Shown in pieces: positions 40,775 through 48,259 of a stretch of DNA of 50,722 nucleotides; position 1 is the stretch's first letter; each line of letters opens with the position of its first letter. The position numbers were made by a program, and so were the translations under genes. The DNA comes from Alphaproteobacteria bacterium (GTDB lineage: Bacteria > Pseudomonadota > Alphaproteobacteria > Rhizobiales > Beijerinckiaceae). The stretch is from positions 1-50,722 of the forward strand of contig JAJPHH010000054.1 in NCBI GenBank assembly GCA_021325385.1. The letters run 5' to 3'. The notes below the pieces were generated by a model. It was not told where the DNA came from and did not search any database. It saw only the letters and a program-made list of their open reading frames with translations.

Positions 40775-42061
40775 TCAATCCAAATATTTCTCAGGTTTCG
40801 TTTCGGACAGGAAGCGCCAGATCAGGCCGGTCGCCGCAGCCGCGATCGCGGCGAGCGGCAGATAGCCGATGCGCGGCCCGAACAGCTGAAAGACGTATCC
40901 CGTCGCCGTGGTGCTGAGCGCGGCGGCGACCGCGCCCATGGCGCCGACCACGCCGACGGCCAAATTGAAACGGCCGGTGCCGGTCGTGAGATCGGCGATC
41001 ACCAACACGGTCAGGACGCCGATGACCGCGCCGGCGACGCCGTCCAGGATTTGCGCGAAGACCAGGAAAGGGTAGTAGGCGGTCGTCGCGAGGAGCGCGG
41101 CGCGGATAGGCTCGACGCCGAATCCGAGGAGCAGCAGCGGTCGGCGGCCCCTTTTCTCGGAGTGGAAGCCGACCCAGGGCGCGAGCAACGCGACGACGAT
41201 CTGAGGCGCCATGATCAGACCCGACATCCAGAGCGACGATCGCTGGCCGCCCGAATGGGCGAGATTGACGCCGATCGACGGCAACATCGACGCATCGGCG
41301 AACTGGAACAGTACGATCGCCGATGCGAACAACAGGAGCGGCCGATTTCGGGCGAGATCGATCACGCGCGCCGCCCCTCCGGCCTGCTCGCCCTTCGCGG
41401 CGTTGCGCGCTCGAGCGTAGTCGATCTCGTCGCCGCGGATGCGGCTCAGCGCGACGAGCGCCGGGATGCACAATCCGGCCGCCGCGAAGAAAATCGCGTT
41501 TTGCGAAAGATAGGCGCCGGCCGCGCCCATGACCCCCGCGGTAAGGGCGTTGCCGGCCGCCGCGAAGCGATAGTTCCGGCCGGTGCGTATGGACATGGCG
41601 CCTCGCCCGACCAGGCCGAGGCTGATCGCCGCAATAGCCGGCGTGACCGCGCCCGAGGTCGCGCCGTGCAGAAGCTCGGCCAGAAAGACAGTCGCGAAGC
41701 TCGGCGCCAATGCGAGAATCATCGCCGCCGTCCCGATCATCACGATCCCGGCGGCGACCAGGCCGCGTTTCCAGCGCACGGCGTCGGCCAAGGCGCCGCC
41801 GGGAATTTGACTGACGACCGAGGAAATGGTGCTGATCGACAAGGCGAGGCCGATCATCGACTGAGGCCAATTGAGGCTCGCCAAATAGAACGCTACGAAC
41901 GTCCCGAAGCCGGTTTGGACGTCGGCGAGAAAAAAATTGGTCCAGTCGAGCCCGTGACGGCTCTGCTCGGAAGACGGCGTCCGTAATGACCGGCGCGCCT
42001 CGCCGTAACGCGCCGCGGCGGCGCGCAGCCGCGCGCGACGGAATCGTGGGCTTGCGACCAT
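40775..42061 (-). CDS. Major facilitator superfamily transporter
   Basis: This 428-residue MFS protein has twelve hydrophobic segments, a conserved N-terminal DWTNFFLADVQTGFGTFVAF, the loop 2-3 motif SQIPGGALADAVRWKRGLVA (a G-x3-D-x2-R/K-like motif A) and a second-half repeat PWVGFHSEKRGRRPLLLLGF. The DVQTGFGPFVAVYL-type start marks a subfamily widespread in proteobacteria, often with drug- or siderophore-like genes; substrate unknown. I use ATG 42061 (MVASPRF); the frame continues upstream without conserved content into the cyclase gene end. It is 62 bp downstream of the cyclase and could be co-transcribed. Confidence 0.88.
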   Translation of the reverse strand: MVASPRFRRARLRAAAARYGEARRSLRTPSSEQSRHGLDWTNFFLADVQTGFGTFVAFYLASLNWPQSMIGLALSISTISSVVSQIPGGALADAVRWKRGLVAAGIVMIGTAAMILALAPSFATVFLAELLHGATSGAVTPAIAAISLGLVGRGAMSIRTGRNYRFAAAGNALTAGVMGAAGAYLSQNAIFFAAAGLCIPALVALSRIRGDEIDYARARNAAKGEQAGGAARVIDLARNRPLLLFASAIVLFQFADASMLPSIGVNLAHSGGQRSSLWMSGLIMAPQIVVALLAPWVGFHSEKRGRRPLLLLGFGVEPIRAALLATTAYYPFLVFAQILDGVAGAVIGVLTVLVIADLTTGTGRFNLAVGVVGAMGAVAAALSTTATGYVFQLFGPRIGYLPLAAIAAAATGLIWRFLSETKPEKYLD

Positions 42062-42123
42062 CCGCGGTTCAAACCCGAGCGCGGCGCCCTGGTTCCAAAG
42101 TCCGCGACCAGCTCGCGCCGAAG

Positions 42124-45100
42124 CTACGGGCTTGCCGCCCGCCTCACGGCCGCAACGCGCCCGACGAGCGCGATTTCGATCGCCGGCAAGGTCGCCAGGT
42201 ATCCGTATTGCTCGCCTTCCTGCTTGAGTCGGCGCAGCGCCACGACGGCTTCCGCTTCGTTGCCGCGCCCGTGGGCAATGAGCGCCCGGGCCCGCGCCAA
42301 GTGGAAGGCGGACCATGGCGACGGCTCGCGCGCGGCGTAAGCCTCCAGAGCCGCAACATGCTCCTCGGCAAGATCAAAAAGTCCTCGTTCGAGGCTGGCG
42401 TCGATGGCGTCGCGATGGAACAAATAATGATTGTGGCTCACCGCTCCGGCGGCGAGCAGCGCGTCGCCCTCGGCCAGGGCCGCCGCGAACTGCTCGCTGT
42501 CCTGCGTCGTGTGGGCCAAGATGCCGAGATAGTAAGGCCCGAGATAAGCCATGCCGGTCTCGCGACTGATCGCCAAGGCTGCGTCGATGTCGCTAAGCGC
42601 TTCCGCGCGCCGGCCGGCGATGCGATGGACCTCGGCGCGGAAGGCGAGCGCCTCAGCCTCGAAACGCGGCGCTCCAAGCTGCCGCGCAATCGCCAATGCC
42701 GACTCGGCATGCGCCGAGGCCTGCGCCCATTCCGTCAGCGCGTGCAAGCAGTGAAAGGCGGCGTGGTGAGCCACCATCTGCGCGCGACGATGGCCGATCG
42801 TAAGCGCCCCGGAGACGCCGGCCAGCGCATCCTCTAGCGCCGCCTTCGTCCGCCCCGCAGAATAGGCGGTCATGGCGCGCATCGGCCGGTTCGCCATTTC
42901 GATGCGCATCAGTCCATGACGTTCGCAGAGCACGATGCAGCGGTCGAAGGCGTCATAGGCGCTCACCATGCGGCCGCGCATATATTCGGCATCCCCGAGT
43001 CCGCCGAGCGCCGCGGCCTCCAGCTCAGCGTCGCCGGCCTCGCGAGCCAAGGCGAGGCTGCGGCCATGCTCCCTGACGCAGCGCTCCGTTTCGCCGCGCG
43101 GAAAGCAGAGATTGCCGCGCAGGAAATGAATGCGCGCTTGCTCGGCGACGAGTCCATCGGCGGACGCCGCAGCCTCGGCGGCGTCGAGGTCGGCCCAGGC
43201 GCCGGCGAGATCGTCCGTCACGCGCTTGACCTTGGCGAGCCCGATCAGGGCGCGGCAACGCCCGGCCTGGCTCGTCGCCGCCTCGAGCGCGCGGGCGCTG
43301 GCGGTCAGCGCCGCCGGCATGTCGCCAAGATCATGGAGGACGTCGCCGAGCAGCAACTGCAGCGCGAAGCGATCGGCGGACTCGACAGCGACTCGCAGAC
43401 CGCATTCGATCAGTCCCTGCGCCGCCTCGTAGCGATATCCCTCCGCTTGCGCGCGCGCGGCCTCGAAATAGGCGCGCGCCGCGCGAGAGTCCTCCGCGCG
43501 GTTGAGATGCTCGGCCGCAAGCGAAGCGTCGCGACCGTCGTACCATTCGGCCGCGCGCAGATGCAGCTCGCGGCGGCGCGCCTTCAATAGACCGTCATAG
43601 ACTGCGTCGCGGATCAATGCGTGGTGGAAAATATATCCGTCCTTTTGTGGCCGCAGCATGAGTTGGGCGGCGAGCCGGTCAAGTGACGGCCTTTCGCCCA
43701 GAAGATATTCGAGCGCCTCCGGCTCGATGCGTTGGCCGAGAACAGACGCGGCCTGCGCGGCCGCCTTGTCGGCCGGGTCGAGGCGATCGAGACGCGCTTG
43801 CGCCAGGCTTTGCACCGAACCCGGGACGTCGCTCCGGCCAGCCTGCTGCGAGTGGCGCAGCAGTTGCTCGAGAAAAAGCGGGTTGCCGCCCGCCCTTTCG
43901 ATGCAGAGATTGATGAAATCTTCGGTTGCGCTCGACAGCGGCGCGGCAAGACGGCGCGCGTCGCCAGCGGGAAGCGGGCCGAGATCGATGGTCGTAAGCG
44001 CGGCCGGCGCCGCCTCGGACCGCCACGTCCCGTCGATGGGATCGCCCTCGAGACGGGAGGTCATGACGAGCAACGCGCGGCTGTCGGCGAGGCTCGCGGC
44101 GAGCGAAGCGAGATCGCTCAGCGTCGAACCGCTCGCCCAATGCAGATCTTCGACCACGAGCAGGCGCGGCGCTATCCGGCTCGCCCGTTCGACGAGCCGC
44201 GAGGCAAGATCGCGACGGCCGCGCACGCGCATTGCATTGTCCATCGCGTCATAGCGCGAGCGCTCGGCCGGGGTCTGGGGGACGTCGAGGAGATCGTTGA
44301 GGAAGACGAGGTCGTCGGTTTCCGCCAGCTTAGCCTTGATTGCTTCGGCGGCGGCTGCGCGCGCCGCGTCCTCGCCGCTCGCGACGCTAAGTCCAACGAG
44401 GTCGCGAACAAGCAAGCGAACCGCGTCCCGTCCGATGCGCGCGCCGAAATCGAGCGCGTGCCCGGCGTGGCAAGCAAAGCCCGCTTCGCGCGACGCGCGC
44501 TGCAGCTCCTCGACGAGTCGCGTCTTGCCGATGCCGGCTTCGCCGCGAAGATAGACCGTCCCTCCGCGTCCCGTCTCCGCACACGCGGCAAGGAGCGCGC
44601 CGAGCTGCGCGAGTTCGCCGGCGCGGCCGACAAAGGGCCGCGCGCTCGCCGCCACGCTCAGGCCGAGCAGGCGCCAAGCGCGAACCGGATCGGCAAATCC
44701 TTTGACCTGAAGCGCGCCTCGCTCGGCGCAGTCCAGTCGTTCGGAAAGCGCGCGGCGCGCCGCGTCGGAGATCAGAATTTCGCCGGGGCCGGCTGCGTCG
44801 GTCAGTCGCGCGGCAAGGTTCACCGTCTCGCCGGTTACCGTATACTCGCGGTGACTCGCGCTGCCTGCGCCGCTCGCGACCACCTGGCCGCTGGCGACGC
44901 CGATATGGGCCGAAAGCGTTCGTCCGGCGCCGGCCGAAAGCGTCGGCACGGCGTCGCGGATCGCTAGCGCCGCGCGCATCGCGCGCTCCAGGTCATCGCC
45001 GTAGGCGAGAGGCGCGCCGAACACCGCCATGACGCTGTCGCCGATATGTTTGTCGATATGTCCGCCGTGCCGCTCAACCAGCCGGTCGACGATCTCGAAA

Positions 45101-45459
45101 TAGCGATCGAGCGTTGCGTGCAGCTCCTCGGCGTCGAGTTCTCGGCTCAGGGCCGTGAAGCCGCTGAGATCGGCGAACATGACCGCGACCTGGCGCCGCT
45201 CGCCTCGTGACAAGCTTAGCGGAGGATTCGTCGCCGCGCCGGCCGTCGCGGTCGAAGGCGAGGAGGCTTGCGGCGCCGGCCGCCGCAGAGTGGCGAGGGC
45301 GTCGAGCAATTTACGGCGATGCCCGATCGACGCCACGCCGAGTTCTTTGAGATCGTCCGCCGTGAGGTTCGGCAGCACCTCGCCGTCAATGGCGTTGTCG
45401 CGAAACGCCCGCTCGTAGCGCTCCATGCCGAGACTGCGCAGCCACGCGGCGACGTCCAT
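42124..45459 (-). CDS. SAM - class III nucleotidyl cyclase - AAA/STAND ATPase - TPR regulator
   Basis: This 1111-residue protein has four parts. Residues 1-60 form a SAM domain (AAWLRSLGMERYERAFRDN). Residues about 90-255 form a class III cyclase with the metal-binding Asp97 in MFADLSGFT and Asp141 in HIGDSVMAVFG, the adenine-specifying Lys137, and TGETVNLAARL with the transition-state Asn/Arg. About 275-620 form an AAA/STAND ATPase (Walker A GEAGIGKT at 306-313, LVVEDLHWASGS as Walker B). The remaining 490 residues are TPR-like helices. ATG 45459 follows GGAGGAGCC. It should make cAMP in response to signals bound by the C-terminal regions. No unusual residues were found in the active site, so catalytic activity is likely. 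Confidence 0.9.
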   Translation of the reverse strand: MDVAAWLRSLGMERYERAFRDNAIDGEVLPNLTADDLKELGVASIGHRRKLLDALATLRRPAPQASSPSTATAGAATNPPLSLSRGERRQVAVMFADLSGFTALSRELDAEELHATLDRYFEIVDRLVERHGGHIDKHIGDSVMAVFGAPLAYGDDLERAMRAALAIRDAVPTLSAGAGRTLSAHIGVASGQVVASGAGSASHREYTVTGETVNLAARLTDAAGPGEILISDAARRALSERLDCAERGALQVKGFADPVRAWRLLGLSVAASARPFVGRAGELAQLGALLAACAETGRGGTVYLRGEAGIGKTRLVEELQRASREAGFACHAGHALDFGARIGRDAVRLLVRDLVGLSVASGEDAARAAAAEAIKAKLAETDDLVFLNDLLDVPQTPAERSRYDAMDNAMRVRGRRDLASRLVERASRIAPRLLVVEDLHWASGSTLSDLASLAASLADSRALLVMTSRLEGDPIDGTWRSEAAPAALTTIDLGPLPAGDARRLAAPLSSATEDFINLCIERAGGNPLFLEQLLRHSQQAGRSDVPGSVQSLAQARLDRLDPADKAAAQAASVLGQRIEPEALEYLLGERPSLDRLAAQLMLRPQKDGYIFHHALIRDAVYDGLLKARRRELHLRAAEWYDGRDASLAAEHLNRAEDSRAARAYFEAARAQAEGYRYEAAQGLIECGLRVAVESADRFALQLLLGDVLHDLGDMPAALTASARALEAATSQAGRCRALIGLAKVKRVTDDLAGAWADLDAAEAAASADGLVAEQARIHFLRGNLCFPRGETERCVREHGRSLALAREAGDAELEAAALGGLGDAEYMRGRMVSAYDAFDRCIVLCERHGLMRIEMANRPMRAMTAYSAGRTKAALEDALAGVSGALTIGHRRAQMVAHHAAFHCLHALTEWAQASAHAESALAIARQLGAPRFEAEALAFRAEVHRIAGRRAEALSDIDAALAISRETGMAYLGPYYLGILAHTTQDSEQFAAALAEGDALLAAGAVSHNHYLFHRDAIDASLERGLFDLAEEHVAALEAYAAREPSPWSAFHLARARALIAHGRGNEAEAVVALRRLKQEGEQYGYLATLPAIEIALVGRVAAVRRAASP

Positions 45460-45634
45460 GGCTCCTCCGCGAGGGGCGGTCAGGAAAACGCAAATCTCAG
45501 CATATTTCTGCGCGGCGACGGCGCCAAGAACGCGCTCCGGCTCGGTCCAAGTCGGAGACGCGAGCGACAACCTCAAACCCGAGCGTAAAGCTCTGGCGCC
45601 AGAGATCGGCGCTGGCGCTGCAGCCTCGCTCCGC

Positions 45635-46231
45635 TCACCTCGGCCGCATGGCGTTGACGCGCGCGGCCCAGTCGAGGGCGACGTCGTAGATCGGCGGCTC
45701 GACATTGGAGAGCAGCGTCCACAGGCCCGCGATCTGGCTGCGCTTGAGCATCTTGATCAAGATACGGCCGTCGGAGAGGCCGCAGACGCACATATGGCCG
45801 GCGAGGTTATCGTCCGGCGGATCGCGTACGTCGTCGTAGAAGACGAGCCAATTCTCGAAGAGCGCGCCGAGCGATTGGCCGCGCACCTGAACTGCGACGG
45901 TTTGCGCGCTCGATCCGTCCGGCGCCGGGACCTCGTCGAACGGGCCCTGACCCTCGGCGTAGAAATGCGCCTCCGCGCCGGCGCCGACATAGCCGACGAC
46001 CGGCACGAGCAGGCCTGACGGCGGCCGCCTCCCGCCGCCGAGGAAGGGCGGCGGCTCGACGCCGAGATAATTCGCCGCAATGGCGATCTCCTCCGCCCGT
46101 AAGCGCCGCGTGCCGTTGAGCAAGTCCGTGACCGCCGAAGGAGAACGGCCAAGCGCCTTGGCGAGGCCGCTCCGGGTTTTTCCGGTCGCCAGAAGGGCTT
46201 TGCGGATCCAATCGACGACGTCATTCGGCAT
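45635..46231 (-). CDS. CI/LexA-like repressor: XRE HTH with S24 peptidase domain
   Basis: The 198-residue protein has an N-terminal helix-turn-helix (TRSGLAKALGRSPSAVTDLL, about residues 19-38) and an S24-type C-terminal domain: GYVGAGAEAHF resembles the Ala-Gly cleavage site, Ser120 in VQVRGQSL the nucleophile and Lys160 in RILIKML the general base. The Ser-Lys spacing (40) is close to that of LexA. I use ATG 46231; upstream frame has no conserved sequence and overlaps the promoter. It is divergent from two plus-strand genes with three palindromes between, a phage-switch layout. RecA-stimulated self-cleavage is inference. Confidence 0.87.
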   Translation of the reverse strand: MPNDVVDWIRKALLATGKTRSGLAKALGRSPSAVTDLLNGTRRLRAEEIAIAANYLGVEPPPFLGGGRRPPSGLLVPVVGYVGAGAEAHFYAEGQGPFDEVPAPDGSSAQTVAVQVRGQSLGALFENWLVFYDDVRDPPDDNLAGHMCVCGLSDGRILIKMLKRSQIAGLWTLLSNVEPPIYDVALDWAARVNAMRPR

Positions 46232-46236
46232 AGCCG

Positions 46237-46265
46237 AATTATTCTGGTATTCAGAACGCCTGCAA
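46237..46265 (-). promoter_or_regulatory. Promoter of the repressor gene, predicted leaderless
   Basis: On the minus strand TTGCAG (46265-46260), a 17-bp spacer and ATAATT (46242-46237) form a promoter whose -10 box ends only five bases before the repressor ATG (46231). This predicts a leaderless mRNA, as for lambda cI from PRM. Operator 1 (46242-46256) lies between the -35 and -10 boxes. Confidence 0.5.
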
Positions 46266-46313
46266 TTATGTTTTCCAGAAATTTTGCTTGACAAGTGATT
46301 CCGATTTTCAGAA
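46242..46313. promoter_or_regulatory. Three-operator control region of the divergent switch
   Basis: Three 15-bp palindromes share the pattern TTnnG-N5-CAGAA: O1 TTCTG-gtatt-CAGAA (46242-46256), O2 TTATG-ttttc-CAGAA (46266-46280), and O3 TTCCG-atttt-CAGAA (46299-46313). O1 lies within the core of the repressor promoter, O2 abuts its -35 box and O3 lies within the core of the rightward promoter. The arrangement resembles the lambda right operator. The adjacent repressor is the expected binder. Confidence 0.6.
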
Positions 46314-46316
46314 TAT
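46288..46316 (+). promoter_or_regulatory. Rightward promoter of the repressor-controlled genes
   Basis: TTGACA (46288-46293), a 17-bp spacer and GAATAT (46311-46316) give a near-consensus sigma-70 promoter in an AT-rich pocket. Operator 3 covers the spacer and the start of the -10. The expected transcript begins near 46323 and has a leader of about 46 bases with GAGGGAG ahead of ATG 46369. Confidence 0.6.
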
Positions 46317-46368
46317 ACCGGGACACCGAATTTTGCGGCGAATCGCCAACCTGAGGGAGCCGCCGACG

Positions 46369-46593
46369 ATGGGCAGAGCCCGCGCGCGCCGCCGCGCGCC
46401 CAAAATCGACACCGCACGGATCAAGTCCATCGCCGCCTGCGCCGCGCATCTCCGCGACTTGAAGCGCGCTCATGATCGGCCGCCGCCGGATATGGAGGAA
46501 ACGCCGGCGCCCGCGCTCCGCCGGTTCTCGCCGCCCGCGACAAGCTCCTACTGCACTTCGCCGGCCGAACTCTGCGCGGAGTTCGCCAAGTGA
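46369..46593 (+). CDS. Small basic hypothetical protein, first gene of the repressor-controlled unit
   Basis: The 74-residue protein starts with a strongly basic patch (MGRARARRRAPK), followed by a short helix (DTARIKSIAACAAHLRDLKR), then a proline-rich stretch and an ending CTSPAELCAEFAK. I do not recognise a family. It occupies the position of Cro in a lambda-type switch but shows no HTH. A GAGGGAG ribosome binding site supports ATG 46369. Its stop overlaps the start of the next gene by four bases (GTGA). Confidence 0.55.
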   Translation: MGRARARRRAPKIDTARIKSIAACAAHLRDLKRAHDRPPPDMEETPAPALRRFSPPATSSYCTSPAELCAEFAK

Positions 46594-47159
46594 GCGCGCG
46601 GGCCAGCCGGCGCCCGACCCGCAAACGGGAATCCGCCGCGCCCGAGCGGCTCGAACCGACGCCGGAGCGCCTCGCGCGGGCTCGCGACGCGGGGCAAGAG
46701 GCGGCGCAGGATCGCGAGCGCCGTTCGCGCATCGATGATCCTTTCGACGTGATGCGCGCACATCGGGCGCTTGCGCCGCACGATCCGCGTCTCAACGATT
46801 TGCGCTGGCTGATCGGGGAAGCGCTGCGCCGCTTGCATCATCGCGCCGGGCTCGACGGATTGCGCGCCATGGCGCCGGACCGCGTCGGCCTCGTCGCGCA
46901 TGGCCCGCGTTGCGGCCTGCCGCTATCCGACATCGCCCTCAACGCGCGAGATAAGCTGCGCGCCTGCGAAAGTCTGGCGGGGACGGCGGCCTGGCCGGTT
47001 CTGCGGCGCATCGTGATCGAAGGCGCGCCTTTGCGCGATTGCCGGACGCTGGTCGCCGAGGTTTCGACGCCCTGGCGCGCCGACGCCATTCTCGCGGACC
47101 GCCTGCGCTGCGGCCTCGACGCGATCGGCGCCCATCTCGGCGTGACGGCGAAAAGATAA
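46590..47159 (+). CDS. Hypothetical protein, second gene of the repressor-controlled unit
   Basis: The 189-residue protein starts at GTG 46590, overlapping the previous stop. The first 60 residues are charged (RPTRKRESAAPERLEPTPER); from about residue 65 a helical domain follows: NDLRWLIGEALRRLHHRAGL, PLSDIALNARDKLRACESLA, WPVLRRIVIEGAPLRDCRTL, and ADRLRCGLDAIGAHLGV. The last helices look like a DNA-binding-type tri-helical unit, but I cannot name a family. A prophage- or mobile-element-related regulator is possible from the context of a CI-like repressor; no other phage genes are present. Confidence 0.55.
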   Translation: MSARASRRPTRKRESAAPERLEPTPERLARARDAGQEAAQDRERRSRIDDPFDVMRAHRALAPHDPRLNDLRWLIGEALRRLHHRAGLDGLRAMAPDRVGLVAHGPRCGLPLSDIALNARDKLRACESLAGTAAWPVLRRIVIEGAPLRDCRTLVAEVSTPWRADAILADRLRCGLDAIGAHLGVTAKR

Positions 47160-47265
47160 TGGATTGCCAACTCTTAGCGGAAAAGCGCAGCTTTCGGTTC
47201 ACGGCGCGTTCACATCGAGCGTGTTTAGATCGGACCCGCGTTGGAGAGACGAAGGAGTTTCGAAC

Positions 47266-47553
47266 ATGACACGCTCGTTCTCAAGCAAAGCGCTGGCTGC
47301 AATCGCCGGAGCCTCGCTCCTGGCGCTGTCCTTGGCCGCGCCCGCCCCGGCTTCCGCTTTCACCCTCGCCTCGCCCGATCTCGGCCATTCCTTCGCCGCC
47401 GATGGCCAGGTCGAGAAGGTCTGGTGGGATCGCTGGGGCCGCTGGCACCCCAATTATTGGGGTCCGGGCTGGGGCTGGGGTCCGCGGCCGTATTGGGGCC
47501 CGCGCCGGCATTGCTGGATGAGCCCCTGGGGTTGGCGTTGCCGCTGGTGGTGA
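47266..47553 (+). CDS. Small exported Trp/Gly/Arg-rich protein
   Basis: The 95-residue protein has a signal peptide (FSSKALAAIAGASLLALSLA, cleavage after APASA) and a mature part with repeated W-G-P/W-x-R units such as WWDRWGRWHPNYWGPGWGWG and a short CW...WRCRWW ending with two cysteines. GAAGGAG supports ATG 47266. Low-complexity secreted proteins of this composition are common in Hyphomicrobiales and of unknown function. A hairpin TCCGCGG/CCGCGGA follows the stop. Confidence 0.7.
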   Translation: MTRSFSSKALAAIAGASLLALSLAAPAPASAFTLASPDLGHSFAADGQVEKVWWDRWGRWHPNYWGPGWGWGPRPYWGPRRHCWMSPWGWRCRWW

Positions 47554-47566
47554 GCGGATAACATAA

Positions 47567-47595
47567 TCCGCGGGGGCAATTAGCGCCTCCGCGGA
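47567..47595. terminator. Hairpin after the Trp-rich protein gene
   Basis: TCCGCGG (47567-47573) and CCGCGGA (47589-47595) form a 7-bp stem with a 15-base loop in the gap downstream. There is no T-run, so it is only a possible terminator. Confidence 0.4.
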
Positions 47596-47635
47596 ACGCA
47601 TCGCAATCATGCGCCAACACCGAAAGTCCTCCCCG

Positions 47636-47644
47636 TTATCCACA
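47636..47644. other. Perfect DnaA-box-like 9-mer
   Basis: TTATCCACA is an exact match to the consensus DnaA box. It stands alone, in an AT-richer spacer upstream of the small operon at 47715; one box is not an origin and may be chance. Confidence 0.3.
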
Positions 47645-47679
47645 GATCGATTCTCGGGCGAGGACTCCAAAATCGATTC

Positions 47680-47708
47680 TTGTCAAGAGGGTTGCCACAT
47701 ACTATACT
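47680..47708 (+). promoter_or_regulatory. Promoter of the small two-gene operon, predicted leaderless
   Basis: TTGTCA (47680-47685), 17 bp, and TATACT (47703-47708) form a good sigma-70 promoter. The start codon at 47715 lies six bases after the -10 box, at the expected transcription start, and no ribosome binding site exists. A 9-bp direct repeat ATCGATTCT (47646-47654 and 47672-47680) just upstream could be a regulator site. Confidence 0.65.
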
Positions 47709-47714
47709 TTAACC

Positions 47715-48011
47715 ATGCAGGAAAAACAGACAATCGAGCAAAAGATCATACATATCAAAACGCTGGTGCATAAAAGCACAGGCGCGCTATTGGCTGTGAG
47801 CGACGATCTAAAAGGTTTTATGGTCGCGGGTAAGACTCATGATGAAATTGAGCATAAGCTTGAGACCGCCCTTCGGGACCATTTCGAACTTCTCGGTTTT
47901 GCGCTAATCTCCATCCTGGTTTCGTCGGAAGAAGACGAAGTGGCCGGGTTTGATCGCTCGCTTCCGGCGTTTACAGCGCGCGCTTCGCTTGAAGAAAAAC
48001 ACGCAGCTTGA
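47715..48011 (+). CDS. DUF1902/HicB-like protein
   Basis: The 98-residue protein fits the DUF1902/HicB-like fold at its N-terminus: IIHIKTLVHKSTGALLAVSD then DLKGFMVAGKTHDEIEHKLE. This fold pairs with toxins in HicBA modules, where it occludes the toxin. The C-terminal half (ALISILVSSEEDEVAGFDRS and beyond) lacks a DNA-binding domain and is not conserved. Its AT-richer codons differ from neighbours (47.7-48.2 kb), suggesting acquisition by transfer. The start is the leaderless ATG. Confidence 0.6.
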   Translation: MQEKQTIEQKIIHIKTLVHKSTGALLAVSDDLKGFMVAGKTHDEIEHKLETALRDHFELLGFALISILVSSEEDEVAGFDRSLPAFTARASLEEKHAA

Positions 48012-48211
48012 CTGTTGATGAATATTGGGCGCGCATTCGGATGCTTTCCCTGCATCGCGAGCGCGATTCCACAGACGGCGACGCCGTCCTTTTCAGAACC
48101 AGCAATGGCGACCCGGTGAGAATAGAAAAGCCTGATCGGCATTCTGATGAGGTGAGGGAGGCGTACCTCGCCTATTATGAAATGATGTACTCGCCCCACC
48201 GCGCCAACTAA
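48008..48211 (+). CDS. Small hypothetical protein, partner of the DUF1902-like gene
   Basis: The 67-residue protein starts at TTG 48008, overlapping the preceding stop by four bases (TTGA). Sequence: an acidic helix MTVDEYWARIRMLSLHRERD, a strand segment GDAVLFRTSNGDPVRIEKP, and a helix SDEVREAYLAYYEMMY. It does not contain the HicA toxin signature that I know. Tight overlap and shared composition indicate it is the second half of the unit. Function is unknown. Confidence 0.55.
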   Translation: MTVDEYWARIRMLSLHRERDSTDGDAVLFRTSNGDPVRIEKPDRHSDEVREAYLAYYEMMYSPHRAN

Positions 48212-48259
48212 AAAACGGCATTCGATGGTCGCGGACGCCTGGGCGGAACTCCTTAGAAC

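Noticed and set aside
43732-44967. A 411-residue plus-strand frame inside the cyclase gene
   Set aside because: Composition is that of an antisense shadow; the minus-strand protein has continuous cyclase and ATPase motifs.
48008-48211. Assigning the 67-residue protein as HicA toxin
   Set aside because: It lacks the HicA core sequence with its catalytic histidine; only gene order suggests a toxin.
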